Shown piece after piece: positions 13,430-24,347 of a DNA stretch of 64,000 nucleotides. Location of the stretch: the NCBI GenBank assembly GCA_030549335.1, contig CM060183.1, forward strand, positions 35,028,768-35,092,767, in the 5' to 3' direction. Origin of the DNA: Pontederia crassipes (Eukaryota; Streptophyta; Magnoliopsida; Commelinales; Pontederiaceae). The notes under the pieces are model-generated. The model did not search any database. It was given only the letters and a program-made list of their open reading frames with translations, and was not told where the DNA came from. The position numbers were made by a program, and so were the translations under genes. Within the stretch, counting starts at the first letter, position 1; every line of letters begins with the position of its first letter.

Positions 13430-15459
13430 TTTTTTTTAAAAAAATTCATGCCAAACACACCCCAAAAGATATATTTGTAAGATAAGATGTAACTACTCAA
13501 TCAATACATACTCGCACAAATTTCAAAATATTAAAGTGATAATGAATTTTTTGATATACCTATTCATTCAACTGTTATATATGGTGCATTTTAAATTCCA
13601 ACAAGTCAAAAGTTAAAAATGAATAATAGTTTCATTGTGTCTTAGAAATAATATCAAAGTCAAGCTAAACTTGAACCATTTGAAAAATATACGCCAACAT
13701 GAGTAACTTGCATTTTTAAATTTGTGTGAAGATTTGTTTGGATCGATGGATTTAAAGGGGTGGGGGTGGCATGAGATTAATTAAATCATATTTTATTATA
13801 TTTTTATTTAAGTTAAAAAGAATGTGGTGGAATAACTAAATCTTTCAAACATCATGTTTTTTTATTTCTCCAAATTGATGAAATGAGAAGAAATAAAAAA
13901 ATTTAAACAAAATTAACCCTTTTTTATCAAATAAAATTATTTTTTCTAGTTACCAAATTAAATTCTCTCTCTCCCTCTCTCTCATTGATAAATTATATTT
14001 TTATCTTATATATATATATCATTTTTTAGTTTTTAAAATAGACGAATAAAATGGTTCAAAAAATAAAGAATATAATAAATATAGAAAAATAAAAAAATAA
14101 AAATAAAAGAGAAAAATAAATGAAGTGGTAAAGTAATAAATATTTATTACTCATTAAATTTTATAAATAATTTATATATAATAAACGATAAAAATAATTT
14201 TTTAGTAAATAAATCTTTTATTTTTCATATCATGATTTTTTATAATTTATTGTTTAAACATAAACTTTGTAATGACACCACCTCATCCTTCTACTTAAGC
14301 GAACACTTTTGATTGGATAAAGTGTAACCTCTGTAGTTTTTTTTTCTACATGCAAATCAGATAGATAACATCCCGTAAAACCAAAATTAAAAAAATATCA
14401 TTTATTTATATTATTATAAAAATGTAATAAACATTGTTGTACTAGTACCTGATCATCTTTCTGTCGCCAGAATTTCATATCATAATTTTGTTTGTAATAT
14501 GTATATATATTTTAAAGTAACAATGAGACAAAAGATATGGTTAAATTAAGTAAGTACTTTCGATGAATAAATATACTTTAATTTTAAGTACTATAATTAG
14601 ATAATATATACAATTACAATCCTTGTCCTAAATAATTTAACTACCGTTTATGTCATCATCACTCAATACCTACGTGTGCATTTTTACTCTTTCTGCATAC
14701 GGAGTAACATAAAAAAGAAACTTATATAATATTTTTAGTATCGTGCGTGTTTAACACATGAGTACATGACGATCGATAATACTTTAATTGTTATAAACTT
14801 TATATGTTCCTTTTTTTTTTAGTTTGAGTTATCTTTTAATTTGGTGACTGGGTCTAAAACATTATTCACATTGTATAAAGTTACAACGTACATTTTTAAA
14901 TAAGTCACATTTTATGTACATTTCTATTTTTTTCTAAAAGAAATTATTTTATTAATTATTCTCTGTGATTTGGACTTTTCTATTCTTTTATACCATAATT
15001 TGACCGTGACAAATTGGACATTATCCTCCTACATGTACGGCGCCAGAGGAAATGAACACGTAGCAAACACGCATTATATTTAATTTAATTTTATTAGATA
15101 TTTGTGGAAATAATCTCATATTATCCAATGAGGAGATGGCCCCACAAGCTCTTCCCTCCATGCATGAATTATTTATTCATTTTTCTTCAACGTACGTAGC
15201 CAACGCGGAGCCCTCACTTCTTTGTCTGCTTTCATAATCTCGAGTTCAAATTTATAGGAATATAAATATTTTTTTATTAAAAATATAATTTATCACTAAT
15301 AAATACGTAATATAAAATAATCTAATCAGATTAATAGGATTTGATAATAAATTAATTTTAACATATAAATTACGAAATAATCTAATCGAATTAGTTAAAT
15401 TTAATAATGAACCAAACCTTAATACGTGGACAATGCGCGTTAAGTATAGCGAGTTAAGT
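13430..15459. other. AT-rich non-coding part of the upstream block
   Basis: No gene. About 13730-14330 has MITE-like ends (TTTGTTTGGATCGATGG near 13733). The stretch 14335-15200 is shared with the right-hand end of the window. Confidence 0.4.
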
Positions 15460-15525
15460 CATCAACAATAACAATAAAGTCTTATCCCACTAGGTGGGGT
15501 CGACTATATGGATCATACGACGCTT
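15460..15525 (-). mobile_element. 3' tail fragment of an RTE-type LINE
   Basis: Contains CCCACTAGGTGGGGTCGACT preceded by CAACAATAACAATAAAGTC. On the minus strand this reads as the typical RTE LINE 3' end (GACCCCACCTAGTGGGATAA followed by a TTGTTGTTG-like tail). The same terminal sequence closes the larger LINE at 60706. Only about 65 bp is recognisable, so this is a heavily 5'-truncated insertion or a short element borrowing the LINE tail. Confidence 0.6.
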
Positions 15526-15558
15526 AATTATATAATACTATGCAAATAGTCCATTGCG

Positions 15559-15611
<53 letters not shown>

Positions 15612-17500
15612 AACTACTCGACTAAATAGATAAAAAGATACAATTCAACAGATTTGGTAAAATTTTGAAGGACAAACTTATTTCATAGCAAAATTAAATT
15701 ATTATTTATTTTAGTTACTCCTGATTTTTTCATTAAGGGCTCGACCATAAAGTCATTATTCAATCCTAAATATATAAAATTTAAATATATACGCCATTAT
15801 ATAAATATATAAAATTTAACTAATAGTTTCATTTCGTTTTTTCTCGGTGATTTAAACGTTATAGTTCATAAATTTTGCACGGCAATAATTCTTAAATCTG
15901 TGTCAAATAATCTCTCGAGCATTAAATACGGAAGTGATCACAATTTATAGTTGTCTCATTATTTGCAAATGCCTTATGGTGACATTTTCTACCATCACTC
16001 ATCCACACTTATATATATATATATATATAGTTAGATTATGATTGAAATTCAACCTTTATTACATTTAATAGTAAATTATTAAATTTAATCTCAATCATAT
16101 AATCATCATCCAACGATTTAAATTTATTGAATGCATATTAGTTATATAACTTTTGATTACGTATTACTTAAATTCATATATATATTGACATTTTAAATGA
16201 CTCTTCCCAAGTCGTATTTGAAATGGCACCTACTTGGAAGAAAAATCTTCACGGTATTAAAATGACGTCAGCCATTACCATTATTATAAATAAATTTGTG
16301 TAATTAATTTTTTAGAACATAAAATGTGTAAACCTCTCTGATAAATATGAAAAACATAAAGAACTTTTAATGTTATTTTCATTTTTTTTGCATGCAGTAC
16401 TTAGAATAATATTTTCTTTTTTTAAAAAAGCCAAAAATTAAATGACTTTCTTGGCAAAAAAAGAGCACCTGTTTTTATAATTTTTTACTTAGCATTTTAC
16501 AAGAAGGCAACCATGATAAGCACCAATACATAGATCCGGTTTGTGATTGGACATAGATCACAAAAGTGATTAATATTACTTTTTTTTCTCCCTTTCATTA
16601 CTTTCTAATATCTGTTTTAGACTTGTTGCAGGTAAAAGTTAAAAACCAATCTAAAGACTTAGTTCCACTGCAGTCATTATATATGGCAAATCCACGTAAA
16701 CATGTGTTTCCTATGAATTGCCAAAAGTTACATATAGAATCTGCATGTTACTCTCTGTATCTGCTGGAACATGATGTAATGGAGACCATCTTTGGAGGTT
16801 GCAGAACTGTATGGACATCTGTCTGTCATGTACACAGCAACTTTCGATGTTTCCAAGCAAACGGGTACGTCTCGTAATAAATATATTAATACGGACATTG
16901 CTGCAATTGATTGCAGATGGATTACCACAGTGGTTTTTAGTTCAAACAAGTTTCCAAACTTTAAGATAGAGATGGAATGAGATAAGCTTGCAAGATAAAA
17001 TGATCAAACTAAGGTAATGTCAAGAACACACTCACCTTCATAATTCAGATTTTGATCTTAAGGATTATTTAAAGTAACATATAAGAATAAGATAACTGTA
17101 AAAGAAAATGACATAAGGTGGCAACAAAAGATTCAATTTGAAAATTTTTAATCTTTTACCACTTTTGATTCTTGATAATTACGCTGGTCCTAATATACAA
17201 TTGATGGGGATGGATAAAAGTCCAACGCGGATTGGGGGGAAATATGAACACCGTTTCGACTGCGACATCGTTATTAACTGCAGAAAATATAGTACATAAA
17301 ATGTTTGACGATAATGAGCTCCCACTGTTCAACCGTCGATCTCCACAGAGCTGATTTGTTTGGTTGCTGAAAATTCAGCATTCAGAATTAAATCGAGTAA
17401 TCCTTTTTATGTTTTTTTCCTTCACTCCAAAACAAATTACTAATTAAAAGCGTAAACGAAATTGATGTGTTCCCATCCCATCCTCTTCCTCGTCCAACTT
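15526..17500. other. Distal upstream region of the JAR1-like gene
   Basis: Non-coding apart from unsupported short frames. It holds an AT microsatellite at about 15563-15604 and a shorter one near 16010-16029. At 16263-16270 there is a perfect TGACGTCA palindrome, about 1.2 kb upstream of the TATA box. No splice-linked coding exon was found. Confidence 0.4.
16263..16270. promoter_or_regulatory. TGACGTCA palindrome, candidate TGA/bZIP site
   Basis: A single perfect 8-base palindrome containing the TGACG core bound by TGA-class bZIP factors and often listed as methyl-jasmonate responsive. It is about 1.24 kb upstream of the TATA box of the JAR1-like gene. Chance occurrence cannot be excluded. 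Confidence 0.25.
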
Positions 17501-17504
17501 CCTC

Positions 17505-17512
17505 TATAAAAG
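17505..17512 (+). promoter_or_regulatory. TATA box of the JAR1-like gene
   Basis: TATAAAAG within CCTCTATAAAAGAGGAAACG, followed about 30 bases later by a CATCATC-rich stretch that could hold the transcription start near 17535-17545. Copy C lacks this sequence altogether. Homology between the two 5' leaders starts only at about 17577 (A) and 46841 (C). Confidence 0.7.
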
Positions 17513-17943
17513 AGGAAACGTTCCTCCCTATCATCATCTGTCATCAACAACATCTCCCCAGCATCTCCCAAATTGCAGAGAGCGCTGAGTAGTGAAAGGA
17601 AGAGAGGGAGGAGAAGGAGAATAAAAATCCAATCTTTCCGAAGCAGCTCAGGGGGAGGCCAAAAGGAGGCACCTTTATCAGAAGTATAATATTCTTTTGG
17701 TCTTCGTCTCCTCCTGTGTGGGGGGCTTCTCCCTTGTCAGTAGTTTACTAAAAGGTAATCTAGGGCGCCCGTGATCCCCTGTCCCTTCGATTGTTCGTTA
17801 GCTCCGGTGCGAGGAAGATAAGATTGTGGGAGGAACAAGGAAGGTCGTCTTTCTCTCTCTTCGGCGGGAAGCGCAATCGAATCGCCCGTCTAATCCCGGC
17901 GTCTTCCGTCCGGCTTGTGGCCTCTGCGTCTTCGGCGTCTCGA

Positions 17944-18529
17944 GTAAGTGCAGAAAGGGCGGACCTTTACTCGAATTCTTGGGTTCTTGTTTGCTGCTAT
18001 GAGACTTTTGGCTGCTCCAAGATGCCACTCATTCAAAGATTCTTTTGACTTCAATGCTCTGCCTATTGTTTTGTTTCCTTTCTCCTTCTGGTACTTCTAT
18101 CATCATTTAGTTTTCTGCTCTCTCTTTCTCTCCCCCACCCCTTTTTTGTGTAATATTTCTCCGTGGATTCAAGGACTGAAATATTCTCCATTTGCTTGTT
18201 TTTTTTGATGTTTCTTTGTCGACTGTCTCGAACTTTTCTTGTGCAAGTGTTGATCTTATTGGTCTATTGTCCTGATAAAAGGTACATACTTTTTTTTCTT
18301 CACGTCGAGCTCCTTACTTAAAAATCCACCCTTTGTTTTTATATATTTGAGCATTTCGTTTCCATTTTGTTTAGCTTGATGTTCTAATTCAAGTCAGAGA
18401 CGCGGTCCTTGTCATAAATGTTCTTTGTTTCCTTGCTGCTTCTAGTCAAAACCAAGTGCAATATGTGCTCTGCCTTCTGTTGTTATAACATGACCTTTTT
18501 CTGTGACTGTGCGTGTGGGGGAACAACAG
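17944..18529 (+). other. Probable 5'-UTR intron of the JAR1-like gene
   Basis: A good donor (CTCGA|GTAAGTG at 17944) and a good acceptor (GGAACAACAG| ending at 18529) bracket a T-rich 586-bp stretch. The ATG-initiated frame at 18503 would start inside this intron. That supports placing translation start at 18599, where homology to JAR1 proteins begins. In copy C the same donor reads CTCGACTAAGTG, with GT changed to CT. Confidence 0.5.
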
Positions 18530-18598
18530 AAACTTCCGGGTCGCCACCCTCGAGCATTATATAAGCGCGAGGTCTTACCGATCTCAAGCAGCAGCAAG

Positions 18599-21500
18599 AT
18601 GGGAGCCTTCAGCCTGGAGAGCGTGATCGAAGAATTCGAGGCACTGACGAAGGACGCCGGCAGGGCTCAGGAGGAGGCGCTGCGCAGAATTCTCGAGGAA
18701 AATGGTAAAGCAGAGTACTTGCAGAAGTTAGGTCTTGGAGAGAGAACTGACCCCGAGAGCTTTAAGTCCTGCGTTCCCCTCGTGAATCACTCTGATTTGG
18801 CGGCTTACATCCAGAGAATCGTCGACGGCGACGATACACCAATCCTCACCGGAAAGCCCGTCCCAGCAATTTCTTTGAGGTGATACTCTTGGATTCTGTC
18901 TCTTCGTTTTAACTGTGTGTATTTTGTGGAAACTGGAAGGCCTTGCTCACGATTCTGAATCCTGTTTATTTTGAGACAGCTCTGGCACCACTCAGGGAAA
19001 GCCAAAGTTTGTGCCGTTCAATGATGAACTCGTTCAGTCCACGATGCAGATATATAAGACCTCATTCGCATTCAGAAACAGGTCTGTAACACTATAAAAA
19101 ATCAGTTCTTTAGTTTGTCCTTTTCGTCAATTTGAATCCCAGAAACTTGCGTAGTGCATGGATCGTGTGCATTTTGTTTATGTTCTACTGAATCATGACA
19201 AGCTTTTTGCACCATTCGCAGAGAATTCCCAATTGGCACTGGTAAAGCTTTACAGTTCATTTATGGGAGCAGGCAGGCGAGGACTAAAGGAGGCCTTATT
19301 GCTACTACTGCGACTACTAATGTGTACCGAAGTGATGAGTTCAAGAACACCATGAAGGACATCCAGTCTCAGTGCTGCAGTCCCGATGAAGTCATATTTG
19401 GGATGGACTTCCAGCAGTCCTTGTATTGCCACCTCTTATGTGGTCTGATCTACTCGGACGAGGTGCAGGTTATATCCTCCACCTTTGCACACAGCCTGGT
19501 TCATGCCTTCCGGACATTTGAACAAATTTGGGAGGAACTCGTCGCTGACATAAGGGAAGGAGTTCTTTCAAGCAGGATCACCATCCCCTGCATGCGCGCT
19601 GCTGTTTCCAAGCTTTTGAGCCCCAATCCCGCCCTTGCAGATTCGATATACAACAAGTGTGTCAATTTAAGCAACTGGTACGGAGTGATCCCGGAGATAT
19701 GGCCCAACGCCAAGTATGTCTATGGTATCATGACAGGATCCATGGAGCCATATTTGAAGAAGTTGAGACACTATGCAGGGCATTTGCCACTGATGAGTGC
19801 CGAGTATGGATCGTCGGAAGGATGGATCGGTGCCAACGTCAACCCCAGTTTGCCTCCTGAGTCTGTAACTTTTGCGGTGCTCCCAAACATCGGCTACTTC
19901 GAATTCATCCCTCTGATGAGGCCCAAGGGACAGGAGCTGGACAACGCTGCCACCATCCACTACATAGAAGGAGAACCTGTTGGCCTGACTGAGGTTGAGA
20001 TCGGCCAAGACTATGAAATTGCTATCACAAATTTTGCAGGTATTCTTCTTCTTTTTTTCTTGTTTATGGCAGAGCATGTTTATTTCTTTCAGTCCAAACA
20101 GTTCCTTCATTTAAGCAACCCATGTGAAGTTTTTTAAATGAATAGGAAAAAGGAATAGTATCACTTCAGTTTAGACTATGAGATGTAGATTGAACTCTTG
20201 ACCATTTCAGTTTATTTTAAGCTGGTAGGTCTGCTGTCTACATGCCATGAATGTCGATATGTTGTGACTCGTCTACTTGCTTGGTTTCAGTCAAAGAAGT
20301 CTTGTTGCCATGGAACTTGATGCATACCTCTTTTTTAGTAACATAATTTATGTTTCCAAATTCCAGACTGAGTTATTGAGTTCATGAAAACCAAAAATGG
20401 TCATTTTATATTCTTTTAGCCACTCCTCAGACATGCTGATACTTATTAGGCTTTGGGAACTGTTGTTAAGTTGAGCACTTCTTCACTTGAGTTTGCTTAT
20501 TTATTGATGACGGTGACAATGACAACTCACGAGATTTTTCTTTTAATTTTCTGACCATTCATCTATTTTTTTCTGTATGTTTTGTTTGAATGGTCAATGA
20601 AAATTGATGTCCTTAATTGATGGATTTATAGAAGATTATTAAGCAACTTGGAGTAACAGAATATGGACCCATTAATAACTTAGGCATCATTTCCCAAGTT
20701 TTCAGCACTTAATTTTCATACAAATGTGATCACTTGTCAATACAATATTTATTACTCAACATTAAAAAGGAATGGAAGCGTGAAAAAGATCAATTATTAA
20801 CTGCATCAAGTGGCCAAGTGTCTCAGTCACTTCTGAAAGGGTTGTGCTTATCTTCTTGAACATTTGGATGCGTAGGTTTCAGGATGAGGATGGAGAACAA
20901 TAAGAGTAACATGAACAAAAAATGAATCAAATTCTTGGACTTTGATATGGATAGATCATTTTCCAATATATTGTGATTTGGATCCAAGTCCAATTCTTGC
21001 TTATTAGACTCTTAAATTAGACATCATTGTGGCTTATTCTCCATGTATTTGGCACTCATTTTTTTCGCAACATCGGCAGGCTTATATCGATACCGGCTGG
21101 GTGATATCGTCCGGGTGGCGGGGTTCCACAACTCGACGCCGGAGCTCCAGTTCATTTGCAGGAGAAGCCTGCTGCTCAGCATCAACATCGACAAGAACAC
21201 GGAGAAGGACCTCCACTTGGCCGTGGAAGAAGCCAGCAAGCTCCTGGAAGCCGAGAAGCTGGAGCTCATGGACTTCACGAGCCAGGTGGACACCTCGTCG
21301 GACCCCGGGCGCTACGTCATCTACTGGGAGCTCAATGGCGAGGCCAAGGACGACGTGCTGAGCAGCTGCTGCAACTGCCTGGACCTCGCCTTCGTGGATG
21401 CCGGCTACGTCTCGTCCAGGAAGGTCCGGTCCATCGGACCGCTGGAGCTGCGCATCCTCCGGAAGGGAACGTTTCAGAAGATCCTGTACCACTATCTGGG

Positions 21501-21618
21501 CCTCGGCGCTGCAGTCAGCCAATTCAAGACGCCGCGGTTCGTCGGCCCATGCAACGGCAAGGTCCTGCAGATCCTGTGCAGGAACGTCGTCGCCAGCTAT
21601 TTCAGCACTGCCTACTGA
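18599..21618 (+). CDS. JAR1: GH3-family jasmonoyl-amino acid synthetase, JAR1 type (copy A, intact)
   Basis: Four exons with GT-AG borders: 18599-18879, 18980-19081, 19222-20039 and 21080-21618. They sum to 1740 bases, that is 579 residues plus TGA, close to Arabidopsis JAR1 (575). Family knowledge: GH3 group I enzymes use ATP to adenylate jasmonate and join it, usually to isoleucine, in the cytosol. JA-Ile is the ligand of COI1-JAZ. Motifs visible are the nucleotide-binding SSGTTQG (residues 94-100), YGSSEGWIG (323-331), YRYRLGDIV (403-411), and a C-terminus ending in [18 protein letters not shown] and [11 protein letters not shown] also match JAR1 closely. The start at 18599 fits homology, and the upstream in-frame ATG at 18503 lies in a probable UTR intron. 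By my alignment, the position of JAR1 His328 (two residues before YGSS) is Ala here, while the Trp of SSEGW is kept. Copies B and C lie downstream on the same strand. Amino-acid preference cannot be read from sequence alone. Confidence 0.95.
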
Positions 21619-22380
21619 TCACAGTTTAAGTTAGGGGATAAAAAAAGATGGAGGAGGAAAGAATCCTTCCTTCCTTGTGTAATTATAGTTTTGAAGCCGG
21701 CCACCTTCGACATGTTCTTCCCCCTACCTGCCAACTACTTGTTAATTAATTAATCTTTTGGTTTATCCTCTTGCATGATCTCGAGCTGAATGATGATGTG
21801 GAAATCTTTGTTCCTTGTGATGATGCTGATGCTGCTGCTGCTGCTTTCTGCATCAAACCGGCAACTGTCTCGTCCATGGCCGCCCGCGTCCGTTTCCTAC
21901 TCCATGACGCCATGGACCATGCCAATAAACAATGGACACCCCATGTGGCCTAATATTGCAGGGACAGGGCATAGCACTTGGGATGCATTTGAATCAGACG
22001 GGATCAAAGTGGGAGCGGAAACAAAAAATAAGTTAAAATGGTCGCTTGCTTCAGCACTCGAGAGACCTGTAAACATTTGGCTACGTACAACTTTGGGGGC
22101 TGCGTGGTCGCTCTTTGCTTCGACATGGAATAAATGAAGCGTCGTCTGTTTTGGCTTTGGGGCTCCACATCCCACTCTTTGATTATGATGATGCTGTTGA
22201 ATCATTGTTCCTGAACAACCAAAAAATCTGCCCATTTTGGCTTAAAACCATTTGACTTTATCTTGGCATTTACCGACCCTACGGTGACAAATATTGGCCG
22301 GGTAGTGATGATGTTATTGGCGTTTACTCTTACTAATTATCACTTGAGCTCACATGAGTTTATCTCAATAGTTACGTTTT
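21619..22380 (+). repeat. 3' flank of copy A, downstream duplicated block
   Basis: Includes the 3' UTR (CACAGTTTAAGTTAGGGGATA right after the stop, shared by copies A and B). About 21900-22330 recurs at 34080-34170 plus 36734-37130. Shared runs include TTGGGATGCATTTGAATC, GTCGCTCTTTGCTTC and GAATCATTGTTCCTGAACAA. Indels between the copies argue against a conserved protein, so this is duplicated non-coding flank. Confidence 0.75.
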
Positions 22381-22547
22381 TGAGATTTTTTTTTTGTGTT
22401 GCCTGCCACTGAAGTGGTCGAATAAATATATTTAACCCATTGTCATCTCTAATTTGTGAAGCTAAGTGCACGAAGATAATGCTTCCAACGGATATGTTGC
22501 ATAACACAGTTTTAAACTCAACCCTTACGTTTTTCTAGATTTGAGAG

Positions 22548-24347
22548 TGTAACACTCGGAGTTTTTGCCTATCCAGATGTCCAGAAGGTTAACTAAGCGG
22601 CACAACTATACAAGAGGAGATTCTATCAATGTTCATATTTAATGTGCATGTCAACAGTCAAAGAGTTCATATTGGTTCATTCTGTACGAATCCAAATATA
22701 AGAGCAAAGCTCAATAAAATAACTCGGTACGTAAAATCACACATAACGATAACTATATAAATCATATGTTACTATCATTATCAATACTATAAGAAATCTA
22801 AAAATAATTAGCAATAAATAATTTATGATTCATCATGGTAATTAACGATTAGCAATAAATAATAAATAAGTAGCAATTGATCAATAATAATAATCATCAA
22901 TATCATCAATTACTAGTGACCTATCAATTTTATTACTATAATTAATAATCAGTTAAATCTCAATTCAATTCAATAGCAATTATCAATTTAATATCGATTA
23001 TCTTGAATCAATTATCGATTCAATATTTATTATCGTGAATTAATTATCAATTGTCGGCTATTAATGATTATATCTATCAAGCATAAATGTCACAATTTAT
23101 CCATTAGCCATAAAGGAGCAACCAATAATCAATAAGTCACGAGGGCAAATCAATTAATAATTTAATTTTTTAGTTTAATTTTTTGAATTTACAATCAATC
23201 TATTCGGGTGCAATATGAGAACTCTCGATTATTATGATGGAAGACGATGGACCACACTCAGAACAATGATAGTCTTTACGTTATCTATCATATTCAATTC
23301 AATTATCTATTTGTCCAAAAGGTCAATAAGTCCCAAGGGCAATCAACGGACATGGGCCCAATGATTTTTTATCTTTTATCTCAGTAAGTTGCTTATCTTT
23401 AATAATTTAGCTTAGGTTAATAAGACCCAATTAGAAAAATTAGTAGATCAAATACTATAATCAATGTATAACCAAGTATGATATGATGATAACCAATTAG
23501 ATATGATAACAATTTGATAAGGAACAATCAATAATATGGTCAATATATCAATACCATCATCAATAATAAGATCAGGTGTGATGATAATTGGATTAGATAT
23601 AATGATAATGTGATCAAATGTGATACTAATATGATTCGGATCAATCAATAATGATAACAAATTATAATCAATGTCTCATCAATACATATTTATGTAGCTA
23701 AACTCAAGTCGGTCAGGTAGAACCCGGGTTGGGTTCTACCTCAAATTCATCCTAAAGTTCGGCCAAGGGAAAACTCGAATCGGGTAGTATGTGAATTTGG
23801 GTCGGTCAGGTAGAACCTGGGTCGGGTTCTGCCTCAAATCCATCCTGAAGTTCAGCCAAGGGAAAACTCGGATCGGGTACTATGTGAATTTAGGTCAGGT
23901 CGGATGAAACTTGGGTCACACTCCAATTGCTCGAGTTGGGTTCTCTGAACTTGGTCCGAATTTCCATTAATTATGGTCGGGTTCCTCATAACTTAGGGTC
24001 GGGTACTACTGCACTTGAGTTTGGTTATGTAATTCGTCTCACGTCATGCTAATGTATGCAAAATATAACATGTAATTAGTCACGCATTTAATATCATTTT
24101 GATTCTTTTTCATATAGCATGCATAATTTTTTAGCCTCATTTGCTTTAATTTTATAAAAAAGTAAATCTATCCAAATTCAATGTTTTCTTAGAAAGAAAG
24201 AAAATTGAATTATGAAACTACCGAAGAAAATTATGCTCAAATCAGAGTTAAAATGGAGTTAGAAAATAAAAATTAGTGGAGGCTACCAAGGCTGAAATGA
24301 ATATAATGGGCCATCATAGGACTGATCATAACAATAAGGGCATTACA
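22548..24347 (+). mobile_element. Possible solo LTR, Gypsy-like
   Basis: Begins TGTAACACTCGG and ends GGGCATTACA, the TGTAACA...TTACA style of many plant Gypsy LTRs. The interior has a long AT-rich stretch of AATAATCAATAATC type and then a GGTCGGGT-rich part. I found no target-site duplication and no partner LTR, so both ends and class are tentative. Confidence 0.35.
23709..23895 (+). repeat. ~94-bp tandem duplication
   Basis: Two adjacent units, about 23709-23801 and 23802-23895. Each contains GTCGGTCAGGTAGAACC, then CTCAAAT[T/C]CATCCT and GCCAAGGGAAAACTCG, and ends TATGTGAATTT. Differences are mostly transitions. Confidence 0.8.

Larger units (their letters stand above)
11130..15250. repeat. 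Upstream duplicated block, copy A
   Basis: Pieces of this block recur in order at 59576-64000. Examples are 11141-11280 against 59578-59705 (shared GACTAATTACAAGTA and CAACTATTTTTGCAACTTTC), 14335-14385 against 60139-60180 (shared CAGATAGATAACATCC), about 14755-14900 against 60370-60470 (shared TTTAGTTTGAGTTATCTTTT), and 15060-15150 against 60685-60705 plus 63856-63935. The part at about 11717-12010 recurs at 27345-27603. It lies directly upstream of the intact JAR1-like gene, so the duplication unit included 5' flanking DNA. Several insertions distinguish the copies. Confidence 0.7.

Noticed and set aside
16566..16980. Two short plus frames upstream of the JAR1-like gene
   Set aside because: No recognisable protein similarity. 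They lie in the AT-rich distal upstream region.
18503..18598. Upstream in-frame ATG extending copy A by 32 codons
   Set aside because: It lies before a good splice acceptor in a probable UTR intron, and homology with JAR1 proteins starts at the later ATG at 18599.
21082..21522. Long minus and alternative plus frames over exon 4 of copies A, B and C
   Set aside because: Shadow frames caused by high GC in the true coding exon.
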